Positions 44,789 to 53,160 of a stretch of DNA of 64,000 nucleotides are shown piece by piece (position 1 is the first letter of the stretch; the number at the start of each line of letters is the position of its first letter). Source of the DNA: Nocardia aurea (GTDB lineage: Bacteria; Actinomycetota; Actinomycetes; Mycobacteriales; Mycobacteriaceae). The DNA lies in NCBI RefSeq assembly GCF_003123685.1, contig NZ_QCYJ01000085.1:124001-188000 (forward strand), written 5' to 3'. A program made the translations under genes and the position numbers. The notes beneath the pieces are model-generated. The model was not told where the DNA came from. It made no database searches and saw only the letters and a program-made list of their open reading frames with translations.

Positions 44789-44808
44789 ACCTGTACGCGC
44801 GTATAGCA
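44789..44808. promoter_or_regulatory. Second TetR operator copy before the amidohydrolase gene
   Basis: ACCTGTACG-CG-CGTATAGCA. The right half is identical to that of the 43062-43083 palindrome and the left half keeps about 5 of 9 bases with the same 2-bp centre; 28 bp before the amidohydrolase GTG. Suggests one TetR controls both transcripts. Confidence 0.5.
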
Positions 44809-44836
44809 CCTCGTGGTGACAAGGGAAGGAACCACT

Positions 44837-46129
44837 GTGGACAAAGACGACATGATTCTGATCAGTGTCGATGACCACATCATCGAACCGCCCGACATGT
44901 TCCTGAATCACCTGCCGAAGCGATATATCGACGAGGCTCCCCGGTTGGTGCACAATCCCGACGGGTCGGATACCTGGCGGTTCCGCGACACGGTAATTCC
45001 GAATGTCGCGCTGAACGCGGTCGCCGGACGACCGAAGGAGGAGTACGGACTCGAGCCGCAGGGACTCGACGAGATCCGTCCCGGCTGCTTCGACCCCGAC
45101 GAGCGGGTCAAGGATATGAACGCCGGTGGCGTACTGGCCACCATGAACTTCCCGTCCTTCCCTGGGTTCGCCGCGAGGCTGTTCGCCACCGATGACTCGG
45201 ATTTCTCGCTGGCACTGGTGCGCGCCTACAACGACTGGCATATCGACGAGTGGTGCGGTTCGCATCCCGGCCGGTTCATTCCGATGGCGTTGCCGGTGAT
45301 CTGGGACGCCGAGTTGTGCGCGGCGGAGGTGCGGCGCGTCTCGGAGAAGGGTGTGCATTCGCTGACCTTCACCGAAAACCCTGCCGCGCTCGGCTATCCA
45401 TCGTTCCATGATGACTACTGGACGCCGCTGTGGCGGGCGCTGGTGGAGACCGACACGGTGATGAGCGTCCATATCGGATCGTCGGGGCGACTGTCGATAC
45501 CCGCGCCCGATTCGCCGATGGATGTGATGATCACCTTGCAGCCGATGAATATCGTGCAGGCCGCGGCGGACCTGCTGTGGTCCAAACCGATCAAGGACTA
45601 CCCGGACTTGAAGATCGCGCTCTCGGAGGGCGGCACGGGCTGGATTCCGTATTTCCTCGACCGTGTGGACCGCACATTCGAGATGCATTCCACCTGGACG
45701 CATCAGGATTTCGGGGGTAAGCGCCCGTCGGAGGTGTTCCGCGAGCACTTCTTGACCTGTTTCATCTCCGATCCGATCGGGGTCAAGAATCGCCACGAGA
45801 TCGGCGTGGACAATATGTGCTGGGAGATGGACTACCCGCACAGCGATTCGATGTGGCCGGGCGCTCCGGAGGAACTCGAGCGGGTGTTCGCCACCTATGA
45901 CGTGCCCGACGCCGAGATCGACAAGATCACCCACGAGAACGCGATGCGCTGGTATTCCTTCGACCCGTTCGCGCACATCCCCCGGGAACAGGCGACCGTC
46001 GGGGCGTTGCGCAAGGCGGCGGAAGGCCACGACGTATCTATTCGGGCCCTCAGTCACCGCGAGAAATCCGGCACCACCTTCGCCGATTTCGCCGCCAACG
46101 CCAAGGCCGTCTCGGGAGTGCGTGACTGA
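44837..46129 (+). CDS. Amidohydrolase family 2 (TIM-barrel metal-dependent) hydrolase
   Basis: 430 residues. SVDDHIIEPPDMF at the N-terminus (Asp/His and Glu metal ligands), MSVHIGSSG (His), ISDPIGV and MDYPHSDSMWP (final Asp) are typical of amidohydrolase-2 enzymes of the decarboxylase/hydrolase branch (ACMSD-like), common in actinobacterial degradation of aromatic or steroid compounds. The GTG has AAGGAA 5 nt upstream. The substrate is unknown; its gene shares an operator with the upstream TetR. Confidence 0.88.
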   Translation: MDKDDMILISVDDHIIEPPDMFLNHLPKRYIDEAPRLVHNPDGSDTWRFRDTVIPNVALNAVAGRPKEEYGLEPQGLDEIRPGCFDPDERVKDMNAGGVLATMNFPSFPGFAARLFATDDSDFSLALVRAYNDWHIDEWCGSHPGRFIPMALPVIWDAELCAAEVRRVSEKGVHSLTFTENPAALGYPSFHDDYWTPLWRALVETDTVMSVHIGSSGRLSIPAPDSPMDVMITLQPMNIVQAAADLLWSKPIKDYPDLKIALSEGGTGWIPYFLDRVDRTFEMHSTWTHQDFGGKRPSEVFREHFLTCFISDPIGVKNRHEIGVDNMCWEMDYPHSDSMWPGAPEELERVFATYDVPDAEIDKITHENAMRWYSFDPFAHIPREQATVGALRKAAEGHDVSIRALSHREKSGTTFADFAANAKAVSGVRD

Positions 46130-46135
46130 CGGGGT

Positions 46136-46579
46136 TCAACCGCGGGGCGGCAGCCGCACGACGTGGACGAAGAAGTCGTCGATCTGCCGGATGGCGGCGA
46201 CGAATTGTTCGAGGTCGACAGGTTTGGTGATGTAGGCGTCGGCGTGCAACTGATAGCTGCGCAGAATGCCCTCCTCGGCCGCGGATGTGGTCAGGATGAC
46301 CACGGGGATGGCGGTCAACTGGTCGTCGGCGCGGATCTTCTCCAGGATCTGGCGGCCGTCGTATCTGGGCAGGTTGAGATCGAGCAGGATCAGATCCGGT
46401 CGGGGCGCGTCGGCGTACTCGCCTTCGCGGAACAGGAAGTCCAGAGCCTGCTGCCCGTCGCGGACGACATGCAGGGTATTGCCGATCTTGTTGTCCTCGA
46501 AGGCTTCCCGGGTCATCAATTCGTCGCCCGGGTCGTCCTCGACGAGCAGGATGTCGATGGGGTGACCGGGAATCGTCAC
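46136..46579 (-). CDS. Response regulator, Rcp1-like single receiver domain
   Basis: 147 residues forming just a receiver: ILLVEDDPGDELMTREAFED, phosphoacceptor in LILLDLNLPRYDG, VVILTTS and YITKPV. The E-D-D-P-x-D start and inserted loop (FREGEYADAPRPD) are typical of Rcp1/phytochrome-partner regulators. The GTG at 46579 has AAGGAG 8 nt upstream. No sensor kinase is adjacent. Convergent with the amidohydrolase gene. Confidence 0.9.
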   Translation of the reverse strand: MTIPGHPIDILLVEDDPGDELMTREAFEDNKIGNTLHVVRDGQQALDFLFREGEYADAPRPDLILLDLNLPRYDGRQILEKIRADDQLTAIPVVILTTSAAEEGILRSYQLHADAYITKPVDLEQFVAAIRQIDDFFVHVVRLPPRG

Positions 46580-47123
46580 GGGCGGAACTCCTTCGGGACG
46601 ACCGGGCGGTCGATCGGTGCGGGCGCGGCGGCGCGCGGACGCACCGGGAACGGGTGCGCTCGTTGGCACCGATTCCGGTCCGGCCGCGCCGACGCGGTAC
46701 CCGATGATCTTCGTACATCGGTGCCGGTCCGCGCGCGGGTACCGCCGCGTTCGCCGCCCGTTGGCGGGTGCGGGGTGTGCGGAACTCGTCGGCGAGTGGC
46801 TCGGTGACGGTCCGGCATCGGAGGCCTATGAGACCGGTCACGATGCCCGCGCAATTCAAGCAACTTTCTGGTTAACTATCACGGAATGGTCTACTACCAA
46901 GCTCGTATGCTGGTAAAAATATCAACTAGGGATCGTCGCGAAGCTGTTCAGCCAGCGCCGGGTCGCCCTGCGAGACGGCGGTATCGCCGAGTGGAACGGT
47001 TGAAGAAGACAGCCTCCGCCCGCTGGTGCCGCGCCGGAATGTCGGCCATCACCGTTCAGCAACCGGATAGCTGCCACCGAGTGTGACGGCTCCGCAATCA
47101 ATAGCACGGGGAGTCTTCCCGAT
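46580..47123. promoter_or_regulatory. Intergenic region between the response regulator and small membrane ORF
   Basis: 544 bp without a supportable gene. The stretch 46850-46935 is strongly AT-rich for this genome (TAACTATCACGG, GTATGCTGGTAAAAATATC) and probably holds promoters for one or both sides. Open frames here are GC-skew artefacts without ribosome-binding sites. Confidence 0.35.
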
Positions 47124-47312
47124 ATGGCTGTGAAACCGACCCCTCCTGACAGATCTCCCAAGTTCGAGCCGGGTACAGCCTGGCTGTCCGGCCTGATCGT
47201 CACGACCCTGACCACCGGCGTCGTCATCATGTCGGCCTCCGTGGTCGCAGCGGTCCTCATCGCCTTCGGCATGGCCGTCGCCTTGACCGCGGCGCTCGGT
47301 TTCTTCCGCTGA
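47124..47312 (+). CDS. Small membrane protein (62 aa), hypothetical
   Basis: Short hydrophilic N-terminus (TPPDRSPKFEPGTAW), then about 40 hydrophobic residues that can form one long or two short helices. GGGGAG lies 9 nt before the ATG. No family recognised. Its small size makes it uncertain, but ribosome-binding site and hydrophobic pattern are reasonable. Confidence 0.45.
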   Translation: MAVKPTPPDRSPKFEPGTAWLSGLIVTTLTTGVVIMSASVVAAVLIAFGMAVALTAALGFFR

Positions 47313-47649
47313 CCCCCTCGGCCTCCGTCGCTGTGTTCCCGTGCGGCGTCCGACGGCTTCGAACGTCCATTGCGCTCTCGAACCGCCGCAGCGTGCCGAG
47401 GATCGCGGTGGTGGCCCATCCAATGGCTCCGAACCTCGACGCTGTACGGGAAAGCATCCACGTTCTGTTAGCTGAAAGTATGCTGACTGCGGTGGTGGGC
47501 GCGTATCGATGACGATGCCGACCGACACCGGGAGTCCGACCACGGTGACCGATCGAGTCGAAGGACCCCGGGCGACATCGGCCTCCCGTATCCCGAGCGG
47601 CCACCCGGCCTCCCGATATCGGTGAGGTCCACATCGAAGAGAGGTAACC
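47313..47649. promoter_or_regulatory. Intergenic region before the chloroperoxidase-type hydrolase
   Basis: About 340 bp without a gene. An AT-richer patch at 47461-47490 contains TATGCT (47479-47484), a possible -10 element for the hydrolase transcript. Nothing else of note. Confidence 0.35.
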
Positions 47650-48474
47650 ATGGGCACAGTCACGACCGCGGATGGGACCGAGATCTTCTACAAGGACTGG
47701 GGCCAGGGACAGCCCATCGTCTTCAGTCACGGATGGCCGCTGTCCGCCGACGACTGGGACAACCAGATGTTGTTCTTCCTCGCGCAGGGGTACCGGGTCG
47801 TCGCCCACGATCGACGCGGCCACGGTCGCTCCTCGCAGACTGCCGAAGGTCACGACATGGATCACTACGCCGACGACCTCGCCGCGGTGGTCGAGCACCT
47901 GGACCTGCGTGACGCCGTGCACGTAGGCCACTCGACCGGCGGCGGTGAAGTCGCGCACTACCTCGCGCGGCACGGCGAGGGCAGAGCGTCCAAGGCCGCG
48001 CTGATCAGTGCCGTGCCCCCGCTGATGGTGCGGACCGACGCCAATCCCGAAGGTCTACCGAAATCCGTCTTCGACGACATCCAGGCCCAGTTGGCGGCCA
48101 ATCGCTCGGAGTTCTACCGGGCGCTGCCGTCGGGCCCGTTCTACAACTACGACCAGCCGGGCGTGGAGTCGTCGGAGGCCGTCATCGCGAACTGGTGGCG
48201 TCAAGGCATGATGGGCGGTGCGAAGGCGCACTACGACGGAGTCGTCGCCTTCTCGCAGACCGATTTCACCGAGGATCTGAAGCAGATCGGGATTCCGGTT
48301 CTCGTGATGCACAGCGAGGACGATCAGATCGTGCCCTACGTGGCGTCCGGTCCGAAATCGGCGGCACTGTTGAAGAACGGGACGCTGAAGACCTATCGGG
48401 GGTTCCCGCACGGAATGCCCACCACGCACGCCGACACCATCAACGCCGATCTGCTTGCTTTTCTTCGCGCCTGA
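47650..48474 (+). CDS. Non-heme chloroperoxidase/arylesterase-type alpha/beta hydrolase
   Basis: 274 residues, very close to the cofactor-free haloperoxidase/perhydrolase group: [47 protein letters not shown], nucleophile GHSTGGGEV, acid Asp in SEDDQIVP and His in [11 protein letters not shown]. These act as esterases and, with peroxide, produce peracids. GAGAGGTAACC precedes the ATG. Cytosolic. Confidence 0.93.
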   Translation: MGTVTTADGTEIFYKDWGQGQPIVFSHGWPLSADDWDNQMLFFLAQGYRVVAHDRRGHGRSSQTAEGHDMDHYADDLAAVVEHLDLRDAVHVGHSTGGGEVAHYLARHGEGRASKAALISAVPPLMVRTDANPEGLPKSVFDDIQAQLAANRSEFYRALPSGPFYNYDQPGVESSEAVIANWWRQGMMGGAKAHYDGVVAFSQTDFTEDLKQIGIPVLVMHSEDDQIVPYVASGPKSAALLKNGTLKTYRGFPHGMPTTHADTINADLLAFLRA

Positions 48475-48745
48475 TCCGAAGTCGACGGCAGGCTCCGCGC
48501 GAGGAGTTCGATCCGGCCGCGCCGCGGAGGCTGATCGCGGTACACGGGTATCGACCGGTTGCTGTGCGCAGGAGCGCGCTCGTCCACGTTCGCCCGGATG
48601 AGCCGACATCGAAACCTTTGCCGCCGAAGACGTTTCCGGTGCGCTCACGCCGATCCTCACCGCCGGGAATGGCGTGCGCGGTTTGAGCCCCGGTGGCCCG
48701 GGTAGGCGACATGTGACCCGAACGTTCGCACGAAAGGGGTACATC

Positions 48746-49207
48746 ATGAGCACTTTGGCAGCCACCGTGGATGTCGAGGTACCGGTACGGACCGCCTACA
48801 ACCAGTGGACGCAGTTCGAGTCGTTCCCGAAGTTCATGGAAGGTGTCGAGGAGATTCGGCAGCTCGACGACCGGCATACGCACTGGCGTATCCACGTCGG
48901 TCCGGCGACCCGTGAATTCGACGCGACGATCACCGAGCAGCACCCCGACGAGCGGGTGGCCTGGAAATCCGACAGCGGCCCGAACCACGCGGGTGTGATC
49001 ACCTTTCATCGTCTCGATGACACCCACACCCGGATCACCGCGCAGATGGAGGTCGATCCGGAAGGTTTCGTGGAGAACGCCGCCGACAAACTCGGCGTCC
49101 TCAAACACCGCGTGAACGGTGACATGAAGCGATTCAAGGACTTCATCGAGGAACAGCACAACGAGACCGGCGCGTGGCGCGGAGATATCCCGCGTCCGGA
49201 CGCCTGA
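48746..49207 (+). CDS. SRPBCC-family (coenzyme Q-binding/cyclase-like) protein
   Basis: 153 residues: ATVDVEVPVRTAYNQWTQFE, SFPKFMEGVEEI, then TRITAQMEVDPEGF and KHRVNGDMKRFKDFIEEQ, the usual helix-grip pattern of the COQ10/polyketide-cyclase-2 branch, often found in actinobacterial stress or dehydrase contexts. AAAGGGG lies 6 nt before the ATG. It is followed by a very strong terminator. The ligand is unknown. Confidence 0.88.
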   Translation: MSTLAATVDVEVPVRTAYNQWTQFESFPKFMEGVEEIRQLDDRHTHWRIHVGPATREFDATITEQHPDERVAWKSDSGPNHAGVITFHRLDDTHTRITAQMEVDPEGFVENAADKLGVLKHRVNGDMKRFKDFIEEQHNETGAWRGDIPRPDA

Positions 49208-49214
49208 TCCCGGC

Positions 49215-49257
49215 GAACCGCGCGCCCCGCACCGAGTCGGTGCGGGGCGCGCGGTTC
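49215..49257 (+). terminator. Near-perfect terminator hairpin after the SRPBCC gene
   Basis: Perfect 21-bp arms (49215-49235 and 49237-49257) around a single central G, starting GAACCGCGCGCCCC, just 8 nt after the stop, followed by TCT. In practice the loop opens to at least 3 nt. One of the strongest hairpins in the window. Confidence 0.85.
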
Positions 49258-49416
49258 TCTCGTACCCCGAGTATCCGACCTCGATCGCCGCGCACCGAAT
49301 TCTGTTCCGCATGCGCCGGATCGATCAGGTCGTCGGGATCTTCGCTTGCATCAGGATCGCCTATCCGTCGTGGCAGCGCACCCACGACGCCCGACCAACG
49401 ATCAGCGGTTCGCTGT

Positions 49417-50013
49417 TCACCCGTACGCGGGACGGAGTTCGGGGGACGATTCGCTGTCGCGGGCGTGCCGCCACAGCGCGACGGCGAGCCACACCAGCCC
49501 CGCGCCGCCGAGCACATGCCCGATCCGGACCACCGGTGCGGGGAGCAGGAACGTCAGGCACAGGGCCGAGAGCCCGACCACATACAGTGCGACAGCCGCT
49601 TTCGGCACCGAGCCCGATCGCAGCAGCGCGGCGCCGAACAACCAGGTGCCGGTCAGCGCCAGAATCGCGGTCGCGAGAAACGCGTACCGTGCCGGTCCTT
49701 CGAGTAACTCGTCGACCACGGAACGATCGAGGTAGACCAGCACGACATTGCGCGCGTAGGCGATACCGGCGAAATAGCCGAACCCCAGGAATTGCACCAC
49801 GAACGCCGCCGTGCCGAATCGTCCGAGTCGGTGGCGTTGCCACAGGTACAGCCCGATCAGCAGGCCGATGCCGAGCGGCACCGAGCCGCCGTTGAGTATT
49901 TGCGTCAGCGTGACCTTGCGGCCGATCGCCGATTCCAAGGCTCCCGCCAGTGCGATGGCCGCGCCGCAGACGAGGCCTGCCGCCGCGCTGAGCCGCAGTA
50001 GTGAGGTATCCAT
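49417..50013 (-). CDS. Integral membrane protein, unknown function
   Basis: 198 residues with about six hydrophobic helices (e.g. LRLSAAAGLVCGAAIALAGA, PLGIGLLIGLYLW, FVVQFLGFGYFAGIAYA, YAFLATAILALTGTW, LSALCLTFLLPA, HVLGGAGLVWLAVALW). GAAGGGA precedes the ATG. I do not recognise a named family with confidence (some DUF998-like flavour). Divergent from the two-component pair, which suggests it could be a target. Confidence 0.7.
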   Translation of the reverse strand: MDTSLLRLSAAAGLVCGAAIALAGALESAIGRKVTLTQILNGGSVPLGIGLLIGLYLWQRHRLGRFGTAAFVVQFLGFGYFAGIAYARNVVLVYLDRSVVDELLEGPARYAFLATAILALTGTWLFGAALLRSGSVPKAAVALYVVGLSALCLTFLLPAPVVRIGHVLGGAGLVWLAVALWRHARDSESSPELRPAYG

Positions 50014-50138
50014 GCCGATTCCCTTCTCCAGGTAGGCCCGAGGCTAGGAATCCGCTGGTCACGTGGTGAAGTGTCGTGCGACCCATGACTTTCGGCCGAA
50101 CTTCCGTTCGGCGATTCCCGCGCGTCCCGATCCGGCTC

Positions 50139-50144
50139 TACGCT
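50139..50144 (+). promoter_or_regulatory. -10 element of a probably leaderless kinase transcript
   Basis: TACGCT ends 6 nt before the kinase ATG at 50151, so +1 falls at the start codon. The G-run between is too close to serve as a normal ribosome-binding site. Confidence 0.4.
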
Positions 50145-50150
50145 CGGGGG

Positions 50151-51302
50151 ATGATCCGTCCCCGAGCACTGACGTGGGTGGCGTGGTTCCTCTACCTGTC
50201 CGTGCTGGTCGCCGGGCTCGTCGTCGCCGCGTCGGGAGAGTGCGACGCGCTCGGTCTGTGGGGTTTCACCTGCGGACTCGCGGTCGCGTGCGCACTCGAA
50301 TTCGTGGAATCGCGCATGGCGATCACCGCGAGCCACGCCGTCGTGACACTGACCGCCCGCGCGATGCTGTTCGCCGTCGTCACCGCGCTCGATTGCGCGG
50401 GTAACGCGAAACTGTTGTTCGTCCTGATCCCGCTGACCGCCTATTTCACGCTCGGCCATCGCATCGCCTACGGGCTCGGCGCGGCCGAGGTGGTTCTCGC
50501 CGCTGTGCTGGTCGCGGCGGGGCCGGGGTTCGGTGGCGATCCCGAGGCGGTTCCCGATCTGCTGATGTTCGCCGTCGGTATCGGTTTCGCGCTCACCCTC
50601 GCCGTGATCGCGGGCCGCGAGGAAGCGGGCCGACGCAGGGCCGAATCGCTGCTCGTCGAATTGTCCGACGCCAATGCCCGATTGGCGGAGTACGCCGACC
50701 AGGCCGTCACGCTGGCGACGGTCGCCGAACGCACCCGCCTCGCCCGCGATATCCACGACACCGTCGGCCACCACCTCGTGGTCACCGCGATCCAATTGGA
50801 GAAGGCCGCCGCCTACCGCACGCTCGAACCCGACACCGCCGACCGGGCGCTCACCGACGGCCGCGACTCGGCCAGACAGGCGCTGGAACAGGTGCGTCGG
50901 GCGGTGAGCGCACTGCACGACGACACCGACGGATTCACCCTCGCCACCGCCCTGCGAGCCTTGATCGCCCGACTGCGTGACACCGATTTCACCGTGACAC
51001 TGCGACTCTCCGGCGACGAACACCGGGTCGGCGAATCCGTGCGCCTGGCCCTGTATCTCGTCACGCAGGAGGCATTGACCAACGCGCGCCGCCACTCCGG
51101 CGCGGACACGGTCACCGTCGAGGTCGACCTGACCGCGCCCACCCTCGACATCAGCGACAACGGGCGAGGTCTGCGGCCGGATGCCGCCGAAGGACACGGT
51201 CTGCGCGGTATGCGCGAACGACTCGGTCTGGTCGGCGGCCGACTGACCATCACCAGCGGGCCCACCGGAACCCGTCTGCTGGCGTCGGTCTCGGCACCGT
51301 GA
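50151..51302 (+). CDS. NarL-type sensor histidine kinase
   Basis: 383 residues. About five N-terminal transmembrane helices (residues about 8-165), a short coiled segment, then HisKA_3 with phosphoacceptor His in LARDIHDTVGHHL, the N-box EALTNARRHSG and G-box DNGRGLRPDAAEGHGLRGMR. It senses a membrane or envelope signal and phosphorylates the next gene's product. GTGA overlap with the regulator gene. No obvious ligand domain. Confidence 0.92.
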   Translation: MIRPRALTWVAWFLYLSVLVAGLVVAASGECDALGLWGFTCGLAVACALEFVESRMAITASHAVVTLTARAMLFAVVTALDCAGNAKLLFVLIPLTAYFTLGHRIAYGLGAAEVVLAAVLVAAGPGFGGDPEAVPDLLMFAVGIGFALTLAVIAGREEAGRRRAESLLVELSDANARLAEYADQAVTLATVAERTRLARDIHDTVGHHLVVTAIQLEKAAAYRTLEPDTADRALTDGRDSARQALEQVRRAVSALHDDTDGFTLATALRALIARLRDTDFTVTLRLSGDEHRVGESVRLALYLVTQEALTNARRHSGADTVTVEVDLTAPTLDISDNGRGLRPDAAEGHGLRGMRERLGLVGGRLTITSGPTGTRLLASVSAP

Positions 51303-51925
51303 CGACCATCCTGCGCGTTCTCATCGCCGACGACGAACGCCTCGTCCGAGAAGGTATCGCCGCGCTGCTGGCCCTCCAGCCGGGGATCGAGGTCGTCGCC
51401 ACGGCCGAGAACGGCGCCACCGCCATAGAACTCACGCGTGAACTCGCACCCGACGTGGTGCTGATGGATATCCGCATGCCGGGGATCGACGGTGTCGAAG
51501 CCGCCGCCGTGCTGCGCGAGGAGACGACCGTGCTGATGCTGACGACCTTCGACGACGAGGAATACCTGGTCCGAGCCCTGCACGCGGGAGCGTCCGGCTA
51601 TCTGCTCAAGGATCTGCCCGCGCCCGAACTCGCCAGGGCCATCCATCTCGCCCACGCGGGCGTCGACCAGTACTCCGCCACCGTCGCCGCCCGCCTCGCC
51701 GCACTGGTCCGCCTGCGCACCACCGCGCCGCCGATCGAACTGACCGACCGGGAAACCGATGTCCTGCGCCTGGTCGCGGCCGGTGCGGCCAATCGGGAAA
51801 TCGCGCGCTCCCTCTACCTGAGCGAAGGCACCGTGAAGAACCACGTCTCCAGCATTCTCAACCGCCTCGGCGTCCGCGACCGCACCCAGGCCGCGATCTA
51901 CGCCCACCGGCGTGGGCTGCTGTGA
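51299..51925 (+). CDS. NarL/LuxR-family response regulator
   Basis: 208 residues. Receiver domain (about 6-122): IADDERLVREG, phosphoacceptor in VVLMDIRMPGIDG, LMLTTF and YLLKDL; C-terminal LuxR HTH (about 142-205): LTDRETDVLRLVAAGAANRE, IARSLYLSEGTVKNHVSSIL. Starts GTG inside the kinase stop (GTGA). A transcription factor that pairs with the upstream kinase; its target may include the divergent membrane protein gene. Confidence 0.94.
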   Translation: MTTILRVLIADDERLVREGIAALLALQPGIEVVATAENGATAIELTRELAPDVVLMDIRMPGIDGVEAAAVLREETTVLMLTTFDDEEYLVRALHAGASGYLLKDLPAPELARAIHLAHAGVDQYSATVAARLAALVRLRTTAPPIELTDRETDVLRLVAAGAANREIARSLYLSEGTVKNHVSSILNRLGVRDRTQAAIYAHRRGLL

Positions 51926-52035
51926 GAGGTTGCTCCGCGTCGCGCACGTAGCCTCGGATCGGTCGGGTGGATGACGATTGCCGGACAACGGGAGCAGGTG
52001 CGGTTGACCGACCATCGGTCGGGTAAGCGAAACGT

Positions 52036-52221
52036 ATGACGGTGAAGACGACGCATCGTGCCCGTCCCGGCCGGGCACGGCACAGCGCGACATCGCGGCC
52101 ACGGGTCGTGTCGATCCTGGTCGGGCTGGGGGCGACGGTCGTGCACTTCATCGGGCCGGTGGTCATCGCCGGACTCGGTGTCAGTCTCGCGGTGATTCGT
52201 CCGCTCGGGCTGCTCGGATAG
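52036..52221 (+). CDS. Small basic membrane protein (61 aa), hypothetical
   Basis: N-terminus rich in Arg (TTHRARPGRARHSATSRPR) followed by one or two hydrophobic helices (VVSILVGLGATVVHFIGPVV, IAGLGVSLAVI). No clear Shine-Dalgarno. Similar in style to the ORF at 47124. Could be real or chance. Confidence 0.35.
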   Translation: MTVKTTHRARPGRARHSATSRPRVVSILVGLGATVVHFIGPVVIAGLGVSLAVIRPLGLLG

Positions 52222-52245
52222 CGAACAGCGCCGGGGGCTTTCGGG

Positions 52246-52593
52246 CTATACCCGGACGGCGACGCCCGCACTCGCGGTGGCGCGCACGCAGCGCAGGAAC
52301 GGTTCGAGTTCCCGGGCGGCCTCGGCGCCGAGTTCGGTCAGCTCGTACACGACCGACGGGGGAGCGGTCGGCAGGACGGTGCGCTCGACCAATCCGTCGC
52401 TCGCGAAGGTGCGCAAGGTCTGGGTGAGCATCTTGTCGCTGACGCCTTCGATGCCGGCGCGCAGTTGGTGAAAGCGCAGCGGGCCCTCGGTCAACGAGGT
52501 CAGCACCAGGATTCCCCATTTGCCGGTGATGTGATCGAGGAGTACGCGACCGGGGCAGTCACGACGGAGCAGGGCCTGGGATTCGGTCGACAT
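52246..52593 (-). CDS. HxlR-family transcriptional regulator
   Basis: 115 residues, winged helix: CPGRVLLDHITGKWGILVLT, SLTEGPLRFHQLRAGIEGVS, KMLTQTLRTFASDGLVERTV and SVVYELTELGAEA. The N-terminal Cys in LLRRDCPGR is typical of redox- or aldehyde-sensing HxlR members. ATG at 52593. Divergent from the acyl carrier protein gene, so it is the best candidate pathway-specific regulator of the polyketide-type gene set. Confidence 0.92.
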   Translation of the reverse strand: MSTESQALLRRDCPGRVLLDHITGKWGILVLTSLTEGPLRFHQLRAGIEGVSDKMLTQTLRTFASDGLVERTVLPTAPPSVVYELTELGAEAARELEPFLRCVRATASAGVAVRV

Positions 52594-52620
52594 ACTGCAA
52601 ACTTTCTTCTGGTTAGCAAC

Positions 52621-52634
52621 CCACTTCAAAGTGG
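52621..52634. promoter_or_regulatory. Palindrome in the HxlR/ACP divergent promoter
   Basis: CCACTT-CA-AAGTGG, 28 bp before the HxlR start in an AT-rich stretch. A candidate HxlR operator. The remaining region to 52853 (about 220 bp) shows no gene and should carry the promoter of the polyketide-type operon. Confidence 0.45.
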
Positions 52635-52853
52635 CATCTTACCAATCCACTGTTTCTCACCCATCATTGGTCGTATGGATAGCCCAGCCGACCGTCTCCG
52701 CGCCGCTCCGCGACCGGTTCCGGGATACCTCGGCCGCTGTCGCCGCTCGTCCGCTCGTCCGGCTACAGCGCGATTCCAGGGAACGTCCAGCGACTGATGT
52801 CAGGCTCGGCTTGTTCCGATCACCGGATCGGAGAACAAGCGGAGGAGCCAATC

Positions 52854-53120
52854 ATGAGCGTGCAGGTCGGCGTCACGGAATTGAAGGACATCCTGCGAGA
52901 AGCCGCGGGTGAGGACGAATCGGTGGATCTGGAGGGCGACGTGCTCGATGCCGATTTCGCCGATCTGGGCTACGACTCGCTCGCCCTGCTCGAGGCCGCC
53001 GCGGTCATCTCGCGCCGGTACGGCGTCAAGTTGTCCGACGACGAACTCGAGAACATCACCACCCCACGTCAATTACTCACCCACCTTCAGAACGGGCTGA
53101 GCGCCGCTGCCGGAGCCTGA
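52854..53120 (+). CDS. Acyl carrier protein, type II polyketide synthase type
   Basis: 88 residues. The phosphopantetheine serine (Ser42) lies in DLGYDSLALLEAAA; the L-G-Y-D-S-L-A-L-L-E wording is typical of aromatic polyketide ACPs rather than fatty-acid ACPs (DSLD). Helix I is LKDILREAAG; the C-terminus is TTPRQLLTHLQNGL. GGAGGAG lies 6 nt before the ATG. It carries the growing polyketide chain; the ketosynthases that would load it are not in the window. Confidence 0.93.
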   Translation: MSVQVGVTELKDILREAAGEDESVDLEGDVLDADFADLGYDSLALLEAAAVISRRYGVKLSDDELENITTPRQLLTHLQNGLSAAAGA

Positions 53121-53160
53121 ACGCCGCGGCGCAGCGCCACGACACGATCGGGAAACGGAT

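Noticed and set aside
44648..46057. 469-codon minus-strand ORF opposite the amidohydrolase
   Set aside because: Antisense shadow; the plus-strand protein has all metal motifs.
46617..46916. 99-codon ORF in the region before the small membrane ORF
   Set aside because: Arg-rich composition, no ribosome-binding site, no family; probably GC-skew chance.
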